Below are positions 1 to 12,636 of a stretch of DNA of 64,000 bases, piece by piece. The stretch spans positions 83,765-147,764 of the forward strand of contig NZ_VJND01000005.1 in the NCBI RefSeq assembly GCF_007556605.1, in the 5' to 3' direction. Position numbers and translations under genes: made by a program. This DNA is from Tepidimonas sediminis. Lineage in GTDB: Bacteria; Pseudomonadota; Gammaproteobacteria; Burkholderiales; Burkholderiaceae_C. A model generated the notes under the pieces. It was not told the DNA's origin, did no database searches, and saw only the letters and a program-made list of their open reading frames with translations. Within the stretch, counting starts at the first letter, position 1. Each line of letters opens with the position of its first letter.

Positions 1-10
1 CGCGGCCTGA
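1..10 (+). CDS. Probable 3' end of paaA (partial)
   Basis: The first ten bases can be read as the last codons of an upstream gene (Ala-Ala then TGA at 8-10). In paa operons the gene directly before paaB is paaA, the diiron catalytic subunit of the phenylacetyl-CoA epoxidase. Only the position supports this; there is too little sequence to recognise a protein. Confidence 0.35.
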
Positions 11-42
11 CGAGGCACCCCCGACGAGAGGAGAGCGAGACG

Positions 43-363
43 ATGAGCGAGACCACCCCCTCCGGCACCGCCACCCCGGCGCTGAAGGACTGGCCCCTGT
101 GGGAAGTCTTCGTGCGCAGCAAGCAGGGTCTGGAGCACAAGCACTGCGGCAGCCTGCACGCGGCCGATGCCACGCACGCGCTGCAGATGGCGCGCGACAT
201 CTACACCCGGCGCCAGGAGGGCGTCAGCATCTGGGTCGTGCCCTCGGCGGCGATCGTCGCCAGCCGGCCCGACGACAAGGGCGAGTTCTTCGAGCCGGCG
301 GCCGACAAGATCTACCGCCACCCGACCTTCTACGACATCCCCGAAGAAGTGGGGCACATGTGA
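43..363 (+). CDS. paaB: Phenylacetyl-CoA epoxidase subunit PaaB
   Basis: A small subunit (106 aa) of the cytoplasmic PaaABCE ring-1,2-epoxidase, which converts phenylacetyl-CoA to the epoxide. The sequence has the PaaB pattern: WPLWEVFVRSKQGLEHKHCG near the N-terminus and a closing HPTFYDIPEEVGHM stretch, with a length usual for the family. A GAGAGGAGAG ribosome-binding stretch lies about 9 nt before the ATG. The stop codon TGA shares its A with the ATG of paaC, so the two are translationally coupled. It is the first complete gene of a tight paaBCDE run, presumably following paaA just outside the window. PaaB is thought to bridge the subunits of the complex rather than bind metal. Confidence 0.96.
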   Translation: MSETTPSGTATPALKDWPLWEVFVRSKQGLEHKHCGSLHAADATHALQMARDIYTRRQEGVSIWVVPSAAIVASRPDDKGEFFEPAADKIYRHPTFYDIPEEVGHM

Positions 364-1166
364 TGGACGCCGTGGCCACCGAGACGACCGTGCTGGTCGA
401 CTACCTGCTGCACCTGGGCGACAACGCACTGGTGCTGGCGCAGCGCAACTGCCAGTGGTGCGGCGTCGGCCCGGTGCTGGAGGAGGACCTGGCGCTGGCC
501 AACCAGAGCCTGGACCTGATCGGGCAGGCGCGCCTGCTGTACCAGGAGGTGGCGCGGCTGGAAGGCGGCGACGCCACCGAGGACACCTACGCCTACTGGC
601 GCGACGCGCACCAGTTCCGCAACTACGTGCTGCTGGAGCTGCCGGCCAGCCTGCCGCGCGTCGGCTACGCCCAGGGCGACATGGACTGGGGCGTGACGCT
701 GGCGCGCAACTTCCTCTACAGCGCGCTGATGGTGCCGCTGTGGGACGCGCTGCAGGCCAGCCGCCACGAGCCGCTGGCGGCGATCGCCGCCAAGTCGCTG
801 AAGGAGGCGCGCTACCACCTGCGCCACGCCAGCGAATGGGTGGTGCGCCTGGGCGACGGCACCGACGAGTCGCACGCGCGCATGCAGGCCGCCTTCGACC
901 ACCTGATGCCGTACACGCAGGAGTTCTGGGCGCCGAGCGACTTCGAGCGCGCGGCGGTGCAGGCCGGCGTCGGCGTCGACGTGGCGGGTCTGCGCGACGT
1001 CTGGCGCGCCACCGTGGCGGCGACGCTGGAAGACGCCACGCTGCGCCTGCCGAGCGACGAGGGCTACGTGCCGCAGGGCAAGACCGGGCTGCACTCCGAG
1101 CACCTGAGCTACCTGCTGGCGGAGATGCAGTCGGTGGCGCGCGCCCACCCCGGCGCGCAGTGGTGA
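363..1166 (+). CDS. paaC: Phenylacetyl-CoA epoxidase structural subunit PaaC
   Basis: This 267-aa protein is the ferritin-like structural partner of the catalytic PaaA in the phenylacetyl-CoA epoxidase. The family is recognised by the early LLHLGDNALVLAQRNCQWCG region, the helical LANQSLDLIGQARLLYQ segment and the KEARYHLRHASEWVVRLGDG segment in the middle. PaaC is homologous to PaaA but has lost most of the diiron ligands and is not catalytic. The start was chosen at the ATG overlapping the paaB stop; an in-frame extension upstream runs through paaB in another frame and is not credible. It ends 23 nt before the chosen ATG of paaD, or overlaps a possible GTG start of that gene. Confidence 0.96.
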   Translation: MDAVATETTVLVDYLLHLGDNALVLAQRNCQWCGVGPVLEEDLALANQSLDLIGQARLLYQEVARLEGGDATEDTYAYWRDAHQFRNYVLLELPASLPRVGYAQGDMDWGVTLARNFLYSALMVPLWDALQASRHEPLAAIAAKSLKEARYHLRHASEWVVRLGDGTDESHARMQAAFDHLMPYTQEFWAPSDFERAAVQAGVGVDVAGLRDVWRATVAATLEDATLRLPSDEGYVPQGKTGLHSEHLSYLLAEMQSVARAHPGAQW

Positions 1167-1189
1167 GCCACCCCGCCGGAGCCCCCGCC

Positions 1190-1735
1190 ATGACCGCCGC
1201 CCTGCCCACCGTCGACGAGGCGCTGCTGGCGCGCGTGCGCGCCGCGCTGGAGGCGCTCACCGATCCGGAGATCCCGGTGGTGACGCTGGCCGACATGGGC
1301 ATCCTGCGCGACGTGCGCGCCGCCGCCGACGATCCGGCGCTGGTGGAGGTGGTCATCACGCCCACCTACAGCGGCTGCCCGGCGATGGCGCAGATCGAGG
1401 ACGACGTGCGCGCGACGCTCGAGCGCCTGGGCGTGCCGGCGCGGGTGGTCACGCAGCTGGCCCCCGCCTGGACCACCGACTGGATGAGCGAGGCGGCGCG
1501 CGCCAAGCTGCGCGCCTACGGCATCGCGCCGCCGGGCCGCTGCGCCGGGCCGACGCCGGCCGGCGAGCGCGTGCTGCGCTTCGTGCCGCGCGCCGCCGGC
1601 GACGAGGCGGTGGCCTGCCCGCGCTGCGGCTCCACGCACACGCGCGAGGTGTCGCGCTTCGGCTCCACCGCCTGCAAGGCGCTGTGGCAGTGCCTGGACT
1701 GCCGCGAGCCGTTCGACCACTTCAAACCCCATTGA
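1190..1735 (+). CDS. paaD: Fe-S assembly-type protein PaaD of phenylacetate pathway
   Basis: PaaD (181 aa) is needed for function of the phenylacetyl-CoA epoxidase, probably in maturation of its Fe-S reductase subunit. Two parts are visible: an N-terminal DUF59/MIP18-like domain (about residues 8-95, with LTDPEIPVVTLADMGILRDV and the TPTYSGCPAM loop) and a C-terminal four-cysteine knuckle (CPRCGS ... CLDC) before the terminal FDHFKPH. The ATG at 1190 is used here; a GTG at 1163 overlapping the paaC stop would add nine residues and cannot be excluded. The next gene, paaE, follows after 30 nt. Confidence 0.94.
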   Translation: MTAALPTVDEALLARVRAALEALTDPEIPVVTLADMGILRDVRAAADDPALVEVVITPTYSGCPAMAQIEDDVRATLERLGVPARVVTQLAPAWTTDWMSEAARAKLRAYGIAPPGRCAGPTPAGERVLRFVPRAAGDEAVACPRCGSTHTREVSRFGSTACKALWQCLDCREPFDHFKPH

Positions 1736-1765
1736 CCCCCCAAGAAAGAACAGCGAGGCGCCCCG

Positions 1766-2863
1766 ATGAGCGTGCCGCGATTCCATCCCCTGATGATCAA
1801 GCGCGTCAGCCCCGAGGCGGGCGGCGCGGTGGCGGTCACCTTCGCCGTGCCCGAGGAGCTGCGCGAGACCTTCCGCTTCGAGCCCGGGCAGTACCTGACG
1901 CTGCGCGCGCGGCTCGATGGCGAGGAGCTGCGGCGCAATTATTCGATCTGCAGTCCGCGCTCGCGCTACGAGCGCTGGGGTGAGCTGGAGATCGGCATCA
2001 AGCCGGTGGCCGGCGGGCGCTTCTCCAACTGGGCGGTGCAGTCGCTGCACCCCGGCCAGGTGATGGAGGTGATGCCGCCGCAGGGCCGCTTCACCGTGCA
2101 GCGGCCGCGCGCGCTGCACCGGGTGGGCTTTGCCGCCGGCTCGGGCATCACGCCGATCCTGTCGATCGTGGCCAGCACGCTGGAGGAGCAGCCGCACAGC
2201 AAGTTCACGCTGGTCTACGGCAACCGCCGCACCGCCAGCATCATGTTCAACGAGGCGCTGCAGGACCTCAAGGACCGCTACCCGGATCGCTTCACGATGA
2301 TCCACGTGCTGTCGCGCCAGGCGCAGGAGGTCGACCTGCTGCAGGGACGGCTGGACGAGGCCAAGGTGCGCGCGATCATGGACGCGCTGCTGCCGCCGGC
2401 CAGCATGGACGAGGTCTTCATCTGCGGGCCGGAGGCGATGATCCAGGCCACCGAGCGTGCGCTGCTGGCCGCGGGCGTGCCGGCGCAGCGCATCCACAGC
2501 GAGCGCTTCACCACCGACCCCGCCCAGGCCGCCAAGGTGCAGGCCGACGTCGACGCGGCCGAGGCACGCCGCGCCGCGCACGCCGCCGCCCAGGCCATCG
2601 TCGTGCTGGACGGCAAGCAGCACGAGGTGCCGATCGGCTCCGGCGAAGCGGTGCTGGACGCGGCGCTGGAGGCGGGGCTGGACCTGCCGTACTCGTGCAA
2701 GGGCGGCGTCTGCAGCACCTGTCGTGCCAAGGTGCTGGAGGGCCGCGTGACGATGGAGCGCAACTTCGGCCTGACCGAGGCCGAGGTGGCGGCCGGGTTT
2801 GTGCTGACTTGCCAGGCCCGGGCCTGCACGCCGAAACTGGTGCTGAGTTTCGACGAGCGCTAG
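1766..2863 (+). CDS. paaE: Phenylacetyl-CoA epoxidase reductase PaaE
   Basis: This 365-aa oxidoreductase passes electrons from NAD(P)H through FAD and a 2Fe-2S centre to the PaaAC core. Domains in order: FAD-binding (RNYSIC flavin motif near residue 57), NAD-binding (GFAAGSGITPILSI near 120 and the FICGPEAMI motif near 215) and a C-terminal plant-type ferredoxin domain with YSCKGGVCSTC and a last cysteine in LTCQARAC. All expected cofactor ligands are present. A GCGAGG ribosome-binding site lies upstream. It closes the paaBCDE run; a palindrome and a likely new promoter start immediately after its stop codon. Confidence 0.96.
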   Translation: MSVPRFHPLMIKRVSPEAGGAVAVTFAVPEELRETFRFEPGQYLTLRARLDGEELRRNYSICSPRSRYERWGELEIGIKPVAGGRFSNWAVQSLHPGQVMEVMPPQGRFTVQRPRALHRVGFAAGSGITPILSIVASTLEEQPHSKFTLVYGNRRTASIMFNEALQDLKDRYPDRFTMIHVLSRQAQEVDLLQGRLDEAKVRAIMDALLPPASMDEVFICGPEAMIQATERALLAAGVPAQRIHSERFTTDPAQAAKVQADVDAAEARRAAHAAAQAIVVLDGKQHEVPIGSGEAVLDAALEAGLDLPYSCKGGVCSTCRAKVLEGRVTMERNFGLTEAEVAAGFVLTCQARACTPKLVLSFDER

Positions 2864-2883
2864 GCATGCACGATAATGCATGC
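2849..2883 (+). promoter_or_regulatory. Candidate promoter/operator of the transporter operon
   Basis: Directly after the paaE stop is a perfect inverted repeat, GCATGCA (2864-2870) and TGCATGC (2877-2883), separated by 6 nt. A -10-like GATAAT (2872-2877) sits inside it. The -35 position (TTCGAC, 2849-2854) matches the consensus poorly. A repressor bound to the palindrome would cover the -10. TetR-type PaaR regulators use operators of this general kind in related bacteria, but no regulator gene is in the window, so the assignment is inference. Confidence 0.4.
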
Positions 2884-2962
2884 TGCGGCGCATGACCTGG
2901 TGCGGGCGAGGTGGGACATGCACCATCCTGCCCGCGCGTTGACCACCCTCGAGGAGACCACG

Positions 2963-4108
2963 ATGAAACTGCGCAAGACCCTGCTCGCCCTGGCCGCCGT
3001 CGCCGGGCTGAGCACCGCCTGGGCCGACATCAACGTCGGCGTCACGCTGTCGACCACCGGGCCGGCCGCGTCGCTGGGCATCCCGGAAAAGAACACCGTC
3101 GCGTTGATGCCCAAGACCATCGCCGGCGAGAAGGTCAACTACATCGTGCTGGACGACGCCAGCGACACCACCGCCGCCGTCACCAACGCGCGCAAGCTGA
3201 TCAGCGAAAACAAGGTCGACGTCATCGTCGGCTCCACCACCACGCCCAACTCGCTGGCGATGATCGACGCGGTGGCCGAGGCGCGCGTGCCGATGATCTC
3301 GCTGGCGGCCTCGGCGCGCATCGTCGAACCGGTGGACGACAAGAAGCGCTGGGTGTTCAAGACGCCGCAGAACGACATCCTGATGGCGATGGCCATTGCC
3401 ACCCACATGGCCGACAACGGCGTGCGCAACGTGGCCTTCATCGGTTTTGCCGACGCCTACGGCGAGGGCTGGTACCAGGAGTTCGCCAAGGCGGCCGGGC
3501 TGAAGAAGCTCAACATCGTCGCCAACGAGCGCTACAACCGCACCGACACCTCCGTCACCGGCCAGGTGCTCAAAATCATCGCGGCGCGGCCTGACGCGGT
3601 GCTGATCGCCGGCTCGGGCACGCCGGCGGCGCTGCCGCAGAAGACGCTGAAGGAGCGCGGCTACGCCGGCAAGATCTACCAGACCCACGGCGTGGCCAAC
3701 AACGACTTCCTGCGCGTCTGCGGCAAGGACTGCGAGGGCACGCTGCTGCCCGCCGGCCCGATGCTGGTGGCCGACCAGCTCCCCAACGACCATCCGGTCA
3801 AGAAGTCGGCCCAGGCCTACGTCAAGGCCTACGAGGACGCCTACGGCAAGGGCAGCGTGACCACCTTCGGCGGCCATGCCTGGGACGCCGGGCTGCTGCT
3901 GCAGGCCGCGGTGCCCGAGGCGCTCAAGAAGGCCAAGCCCGGCACGGCCGAATTCCGGGCGGCGCTGCGCGACGCGCTGGAAAACGTCAAGAACGTGGCT
4001 GGCGCGCACGGCATCTTCAACATGTCGCCGACCGACCACAACGGGCTGGATCAGCGCGCGCGCGTGATGGTGCGCGTCGACAACGGCACCTGGAAGTACG
4101 CGCCCTGA
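2963..4108 (+). CDS. ABC transporter periplasmic binding protein, branched-chain type
   Basis: A periplasmic type I binding protein of the LivJ/Leu-binding family (381 aa). The chosen ATG gives a clear Sec signal peptide (MKLRKTLLALAAVAGLSTAWA, cleavage before DINVGV) and is preceded by GAGGAG at 2951-2956; an in-frame extension upstream lacks these. The family pattern is visible in VGVTLSTTGPAASLG, the VDVIVGSTTTPNSLAM loop and FIGFADAYGEGWYQEF. It heads a transporter set (binding protein, LivH, fused LivM-LivG, LivF) lying inside the paa cluster, so its ligand is probably phenylacetate or a related aromatic acid rather than an amino acid. That substrate assignment rests on context alone. 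Confidence 0.9.
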   Translation: MKLRKTLLALAAVAGLSTAWADINVGVTLSTTGPAASLGIPEKNTVALMPKTIAGEKVNYIVLDDASDTTAAVTNARKLISENKVDVIVGSTTTPNSLAMIDAVAEARVPMISLAASARIVEPVDDKKRWVFKTPQNDILMAMAIATHMADNGVRNVAFIGFADAYGEGWYQEFAKAAGLKKLNIVANERYNRTDTSVTGQVLKIIAARPDAVLIAGSGTPAALPQKTLKERGYAGKIYQTHGVANNDFLRVCGKDCEGTLLPAGPMLVADQLPNDHPVKKSAQAYVKAYEDAYGKGSVTTFGGHAWDAGLLLQAAVPEALKKAKPGTAEFRAALRDALENVKNVAGAHGIFNMSPTDHNGLDQRARVMVRVDNGTWKYAP

Positions 4109-4113
4109 GCTGA

Positions 4114-5142
4114 ATGGACCTGCAGATCGCCCTCTTCCTGGCGCAGGACGGCATCGTCAACGGCGCCGTCTACGCGCTGATGGCGCTGGCCTTGGTGCTG
4201 GTGTTCTCGGTCACGCGCGTGATCTTCGTGCCGCAAGGCGAGCTGGTGGCGTACGCGGCGCTGGCGATGGCGGCGCTGCAGGCCGGCGCCACGCCCGGCA
4301 TCCTGTGGCTGCTGCTGGCCATGGCCGCCGCGGTGCTGGCGCTGGAGCTGTGGCGCCAGCACCGCGGCGCCACCGTGGACTGGTGGTCCACGCTGCTGTG
4401 GTGCGTGGTGCTGCCGGCGCTGGCGGTGCTGGCGCTGCTGGTCTGGCGCCCCGCCACCCCGCTGGCGCAGGCGCTGGCGGTGCTGCTGCTGGTCACGCCG
4501 CTGGGGCCGCTGACGTACCGGCTGGCGTTCCGGCCGCTGGCGCACGCCACGGTGCTGGTGCTGCTGATCGTGGCGGTGGCGCTGCACGGCGTGCTGATGG
4601 GGCTGGGCCTGTGGTTCTTCGGCGCCGAGGGCTCGCGCACGCCGCCGTTTTCCGAGGCCCGGCTGGAGCTGGGCGGCATTCCGGTCAGCGGTCAGGCGCT
4701 GGTGGTGGTGGGCGTGACGGTGGTGCTGGTGCTGGCGATGTTCGCCTTCTTCGAGCGCACGCTGCTGGGCAAGGCGCTGCGCGCCACCGCGATCAACCGC
4801 GTCGGCGCGCGCCTGATGGGCATCCCGACCGAGCTGTCGGGTGACCTGAGCTTCGCGCTGGCGGCGGCCATCGGGGCGGTCTCGGGTCTGCTGATCGCGC
4901 CGATCACGACGATCTATTACGACACCGGCTTCCTGGTCGGGCTGAAGGGGTTCGTGGCCGCGATCATCGGCGGGCTGGCCAGTTACCCGCTGGCGCTGCT
5001 GGGCGCGGTGCTGGTGGGACAGCTGGAGGCGTTCGCGTCGTTCTGGGCCAGCGCGTTCAAGGAGGTGCTGGTGTTCACGCTGATCATCCCGGTGCTGCTG
5101 TGGCGCTCGCTGCGCAGCCACCACGTGGAGGACGAGGAATGA
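4114..5142 (+). CDS. ABC transporter permease, LivH family
   Basis: A 342-aa inner-membrane permease of the branched-chain amino acid type. The N-terminus has the family pattern [35 protein letters not shown], followed by many hydrophobic segments, and the C-terminal half carries the [20 protein letters not shown] coupling region that contacts the ATPase. The protein is somewhat longer than a typical LivH (about 300 aa) because of an extra hydrophobic stretch around residues 65-140. It begins 5 nt after the binding-protein gene and its stop overlaps the start of the next gene by 4 nt (ATGA). It should form the pore together with the LivM part of its neighbour. Confidence 0.92.
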   Translation: MDLQIALFLAQDGIVNGAVYALMALALVLVFSVTRVIFVPQGELVAYAALAMAALQAGATPGILWLLLAMAAAVLALELWRQHRGATVDWWSTLLWCVVLPALAVLALLVWRPATPLAQALAVLLLVTPLGPLTYRLAFRPLAHATVLVLLIVAVALHGVLMGLGLWFFGAEGSRTPPFSEARLELGGIPVSGQALVVVGVTVVLVLAMFAFFERTLLGKALRATAINRVGARLMGIPTELSGDLSFALAAAIGAVSGLLIAPITTIYYDTGFLVGLKGFVAAIIGGLASYPLALLGAVLVGQLEAFASFWASAFKEVLVFTLIIPVLLWRSLRSHHVEDEE

Positions 5143-7012
5143 GCGCGCCGGCCACCCCGACCTCCGCGGCGGCGCCACTGGCCGGCGCGCCCGGCTGGCT
5201 GACGACGCGGACGCTCGTGCTGCTGGCGGTGGCGGCGCTGGCCGCCGCGTGGGGCTGGCTGCCGCCGTTCACGGTGACGCTGCTCAACTACATCGGGCTG
5301 CACGCGCTGGTGGCGCTGGGTCTGGTGATGCTGACCGGCGTGGGCGGCATGACCTCGTTCGGCCAGGCCGCCTTCGTCGGGCTGGGCGCGTACGCCACGG
5401 CCTGGGTGTGCACCGCGCCGGCGGTGGCCGAGGCGCTGGCGGGCGTGCCGCCGGCGCTGCTGCCGTGGCTCGGGCTGGCGCTGGGCCTGGCGCTGACGGC
5501 GCTGGTGGCCGGCGTGCTGGGCGCGGTGACGCTGCGCCTGGGCGGGCACTACCTGCCGCTGGCCACCATCGCCTGGGGGCTGTCGCTCTACTTCCTGTTC
5601 GGCAACCTCGGCTTTCTCGGCGGCCACACCGGCATCACCGGCATCATGCCGCTGGAGCTGGGGGGGCTGTCGCTGGCCGATCCGCGCCAGCTGGGCGTGC
5701 TGATCTGGGCGGTGGTGCTGCTGGCGCTGTGGGCGCTGCACAACCTGCTGGATTCGCGCACCGGCCGCGCCATCCGCGCGCTCAAGAGCGGGCGCGTGAT
5801 GGCCGAGTCGATGGGCGTGGACACCGGGCGGCTGCGCGCGCAGGTGTTCCTGCTGGCGGCGCTGCTGGCGGCGCTGTCGGGCTGGCTGTACGCGCACCTG
5901 CAGCGCTTCGTCAACCCGACGCCGTTCAACATCAACATCGGCATCGAATACCTGTTCATGGCGGTGGTCGGCGGCAGCGGTCACCTGTGGGGCGCGGTCT
6001 TGGGCGCCACGCTGATCGCGCTGCTGAAGGAGCAGCTGCAGGACTGGCTGCCGCGGCTGCTGGGCACCAGCGGCAACTTCGAGATCATCGTCTTCGGCCT
6101 GCTGATGATGGTGGTGCTGCAGCGCTACGCCGACGGCCTGTGGCCGACGCTGGCGCGCTGGGCGCACCGCCTGGGGGTGCGGCCGGCGCCGCCGCGGCTG
6201 CCGGCGGCCGCACCGCTGCCGCGCCGGGCGCTGCCGCCGCCCGGCACCGTGCTGATCGAGGCGCGCGACGTCACCAAGCGCTTCGGCGGCCTGGTGGCCA
6301 ACAGCCAGGTGTCGCTGGACGTGCGCGCCGGCGAGGTGCACGCGCTGATCGGCCCCAACGGCGCCGGCAAGAGCACGTTCTTCAACATGATCTCGGGCGT
6401 CGACGACCCGACCGAGGGCGAGGTGCGGCTGCTGGGCGAGCCGATGACCGGCCAGCCGTCGCGGGCGTTCGCGCGCCGCGGGCTGGCGCGCACCTTCCAG
6501 CATGTGCGGCTGCTGGGCCAGCGCAGCGTGCTGGACAACGTCGCGCTGGGCGCGCACCTGCGCGGGCGGCGCGGCTGGCTGGCCAGCATGCTGCGGCTCG
6601 ACCGCCACGAGGAGGCGGCGCTGCTGGCGGAGGCGATGCGCCAGATCGAGCGCTGCGGGCTGGCCGAGCACGCGCACGCGCCCGCCGGGTCGCTGGCCCT
6701 GGGGCAGCAGCGCATCGTCGAGATCGCCCGGGCGCTGGCGGCCCAGCCGGCGGTGCTGCTGCTGGACGAACCCGCCGCCGGCCTGCGCCACCTGGAGAAG
6801 CAGGCGCTGGCGCGGCTGCTGGATCAGCTGCGCCGCGAGGGGCTGGGCATCCTGATCGTGGAGCACGACATGGAATTCGTGATGAACCTGGCCGACCGCA
6901 TCACGGTGCTCGACTTCGGCACCGTGATCGCGCGCGGCACCCCGGCCGAGGTGCAGCGCGACCCGCGCGTGCTGGCGGCCTACCTGGGCGACGACGGGCT
7001 GGGGAGCGTGGC

Positions 7013-7016
<4 letters not shown>
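5139..7016 (+). CDS. Fused ABC transporter permease (LivM) and ATPase (LivG)
   Basis: One 625-aa polypeptide joins two normally separate subunits. The N-terminal ~345 residues are a LivM-type permease ([22 protein letters not shown]; coupling segment [17 protein letters not shown]). A proline/alanine-rich linker follows, and from about residue 370 there is a LivG-type ATPase with Walker [10 protein letters not shown], the [15 protein letters not shown] signature and Walker [12 protein letters not shown]. The usual Leu-Ser-Gly-Gly-Gln signature is replaced by LALGQQ, which is common in LivG proteins. The start ATG overlaps the livH-like stop; the stop overlaps the start of the LivF gene. Such fusions occur in betaproteobacterial aromatic-acid transporters. 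Confidence 0.93.
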
Positions 7017-7792
<776 letters not shown>

Positions 7793-7866
7793 TGTCCATC
7801 CCGTCGCCGCGCCCGGGCCGGCGCGGCGCTCCCATGCCGTATCGACCGACCGAGAACCTGATCCCG

Positions 7867-9915
<2,049 letters not shown>

Positions 9916-9994
9916 GCCTCGCATCGGGTGAGAGGTCGCGTCGTGAGGCGCCTCCCGCCGGTTTCCCTCTTCGATCCCCTTCCGACTGCCTGCC

Positions 9995-11197
<1,203 letters not shown>

Positions 11198-11226
11198 GCG
11201 CGGCCGGCCCGCCCGATGGCCGGCGC

Positions 11227-11259
11227 AAAAAAAGACCCCCGGCCAGTTGCCGGGGGGTC
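11227..11259 (-). terminator. Strong rho-independent terminator
   Basis: An almost perfect 10-bp GC stem (one bulged base) with a 5-nt loop is followed on the minus strand by seven T. It ends the putative small RNA and would also stop any read-through from the methyltransferase gene. On the plus strand, downstream of paaJ, the T tract is only TTTT after several bases, so termination in that direction should be weaker. Confidence 0.8.
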
Positions 11260-11328
11260 AAGCCTTTTGCTGTCACACACAAAGGCACCCGCTCAGGGAG
11301 GAAAAGCGGGGGGTCGCGTAGGACCCGA
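11227..11328 (-). ncRNA. Putative small RNA with four hairpins and intrinsic terminator
   Basis: Read on the minus strand there are four consecutive hairpins: GGGTC/GACCC (11326-11322 with 11315-11311), CCCGCT/AGCGGG (11310-11305 with 11293-11288; loop TTTCCTCCCTG), GCCTTT/AAAGGC (11286-11281 with 11267-11262), and a strong stem GACCCCCCGGC/GCCGGGGGTC (11259-11249 with 11243-11234) followed by seven T (11233-11227). A -10-like TAAAGT (11339-11334) would place the 5' end at about 11328, exactly before the first hairpin. The -35 region is poor. No open frame or start codon with a ribosome-binding site is present. The second loop exposes CCUCCC, complementary to Shine-Dalgarno sequences. No known RNA family was recognised. 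Confidence 0.6.
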
Positions 11329-11383
11329 CGAGAACTTTACCACAAGCTGACGCCGGCTGCTGGACGTGAACGCGTGCAGTTGC

Positions 11384-11405
11384 AAAAAAGCGACCCTTCA
11401 GCCGC
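11384..11405 (-). terminator. Short terminator at the methyltransferase stop codon
   Basis: On the minus strand a 6-bp stem with two G-T pairs, GCGGCT/GGTCGC around a GAAG loop, overlaps the stop codon of the rlmL-like gene and runs straight into six T. The stem is weak, but the geometry is that of an intrinsic terminator. It separates the gene from the putative small RNA further on. Confidence 0.5.
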
Positions 11406-12618
11406 GTTCACGGTCGTGTCCATTGTCAGCTGTGTCATTTCTGCCCTCGAGCGCGAAGCGCAGCAGGCGGCACTCGATCGGCCCGTTGAACAGCGGCACG
11501 CGCCGCGTGGCCTTCAGGCGCAGGCGGCGCGGCAGCTGCGCGTCGGGCGACAGGATCCACGCGGTCCAGCCCCCCCAGCAGGTCTTCCAGTGTGCGGCCA
11601 GCCGTTGCCAGAACTCGTCGGCGCCCAGTGCGCCGGCCACCCCGGCCGCGCCGATGCGCTCGCCGTACGGAGGGTTGAGCACCAGGACGCCGGGGCCGGG
11701 TACCGGCGGGCGGCGCTGCAGCGCATCGCCGCCGCGCAGCTCCAGCACCGCCAGCACGCCGGCGCGCGCGGCGTTGCGGCGCGCGAAGTCGACCATGCGG
11801 AAGGCCACGTCGCTGCCGAACACGCGCGCCCCGCGGCCTGCCGGCCACGGCCGCTCGGCGGCGCGCGCCTGCTCGCGCAGCGCCGCCCAGTGCGCCGCAT
11901 CGTGCGGGCGCAGCGCCTCGAACGCGAAGCGCCGCGCGCGCCCCGGCGCCATCCGCAGCAGGCGCTGCGCCGCCTCGATGACGAGCGTGCCGCTGCCGCA
12001 GAACGGGTCCACCAGCGGCAGCGGATCCTCGGCCTCGGCGTCCCAGCCGGTGGCGGCCAGCACCGCCGCGGCCAGCGTCTCCTTCAGCGGCGCGTCGCCC
12101 TTGTCCTCGCGCCAGCCGCGCTTGAACAGCGGCTCGCCGCTGGTGTCCAGCAGCAGCGCCAGCTGCCGCGCCTGCAGGTGCAGGTGCAGCCGCACGTCGG
12201 GGCGCGCGGTGTCGACGCTGGGCCGCGCGCCGCAGCGCGCGCGCAGCCGGTCGCACACGGCGTCCTTGACGCGCAGCGCCGCGAACTGCACGCTGCGCAG
12301 CGGGCTGCCCTGCGCGGTGACCTCGACCTTGATCGTCTGCTGCGGGCCGAACCAGTCCTCCCACGCCACCGCGGCCGCGGCCGCATGGACATCGTCTTCG
12401 TGCCGATAGGGCCCTTCCCAGAGCTGCAGCAGCACGCGCTGCGCGATGCGGCTGTGCAGGTTCAGGCGCAGCACCGCGTCCCAGCCGGCGCGCAAGGCGA
12501 CGCCGCTGCGCTGCACCGCCAGCCGCTCGCGCGGGCAGGCCAGCAGCGCCGCGATCTCGTCGGCCAGCAGCCCGGCGGCGCCGCCCGGCGCCGGAAGGTA
12601 AAGGTCGAAGTCATCCAT
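11398..12618 (-). CDS. THUMP-domain class I RNA methyltransferase (RlmL-like)
   Basis: A 406-aa SAM-dependent methyltransferase related to the N-terminal RlmL half of E. coli RlmKL, which makes m2G2445 in 23S rRNA. The first ~160 residues form the N-terminal and THUMP RNA-binding part; the catalytic Rossmann domain follows with PLVDPFCGSGTLVIEAA (SAM site) and VLVLNPPYGERIG (NPPY, amino-methyl transfer to a base). Family members of this length without the RlmK half are common outside enterics. It lies 18 nt downstream of rpoN on the same strand and is probably the last gene of that transcript. Its target base is not provable here. Confidence 0.88.
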   Translation of the reverse strand: MDDFDLYLPAPGGAAGLLADEIAALLACPRERLAVQRSGVALRAGWDAVLRLNLHSRIAQRVLLQLWEGPYRHEDDVHAAAAAVAWEDWFGPQQTIKVEVTAQGSPLRSVQFAALRVKDAVCDRLRARCGARPSVDTARPDVRLHLHLQARQLALLLDTSGEPLFKRGWREDKGDAPLKETLAAAVLAATGWDAEAEDPLPLVDPFCGSGTLVIEAAQRLLRMAPGRARRFAFEALRPHDAAHWAALREQARAAERPWPAGRGARVFGSDVAFRMVDFARRNAARAGVLAVLELRGGDALQRRPPVPGPGVLVLNPPYGERIGAAGVAGALGADEFWQRLAAHWKTCWGGWTAWILSPDAQLPRRLRLKATRRVPLFNGPIECRLLRFALEGRNDTADNGHDRERG

Positions 12619-12636
12619 TCGGTGGGCAGGATCGTG

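Noticed and set aside
1109..4039. A 976-codon minus-strand open frame opposite paaDE and the binding-protein gene
   Set aside because: Antisense to paaD, paaE and the binding protein; composition is that of a shadow frame.
11234..11259. Hairpin after paaJ as the paaJ terminator on the plus strand
   Set aside because: The seven-base T run lies on the minus-strand side. On the plus strand only TTTT follows, some bases later, so it mainly serves minus-strand transcription.
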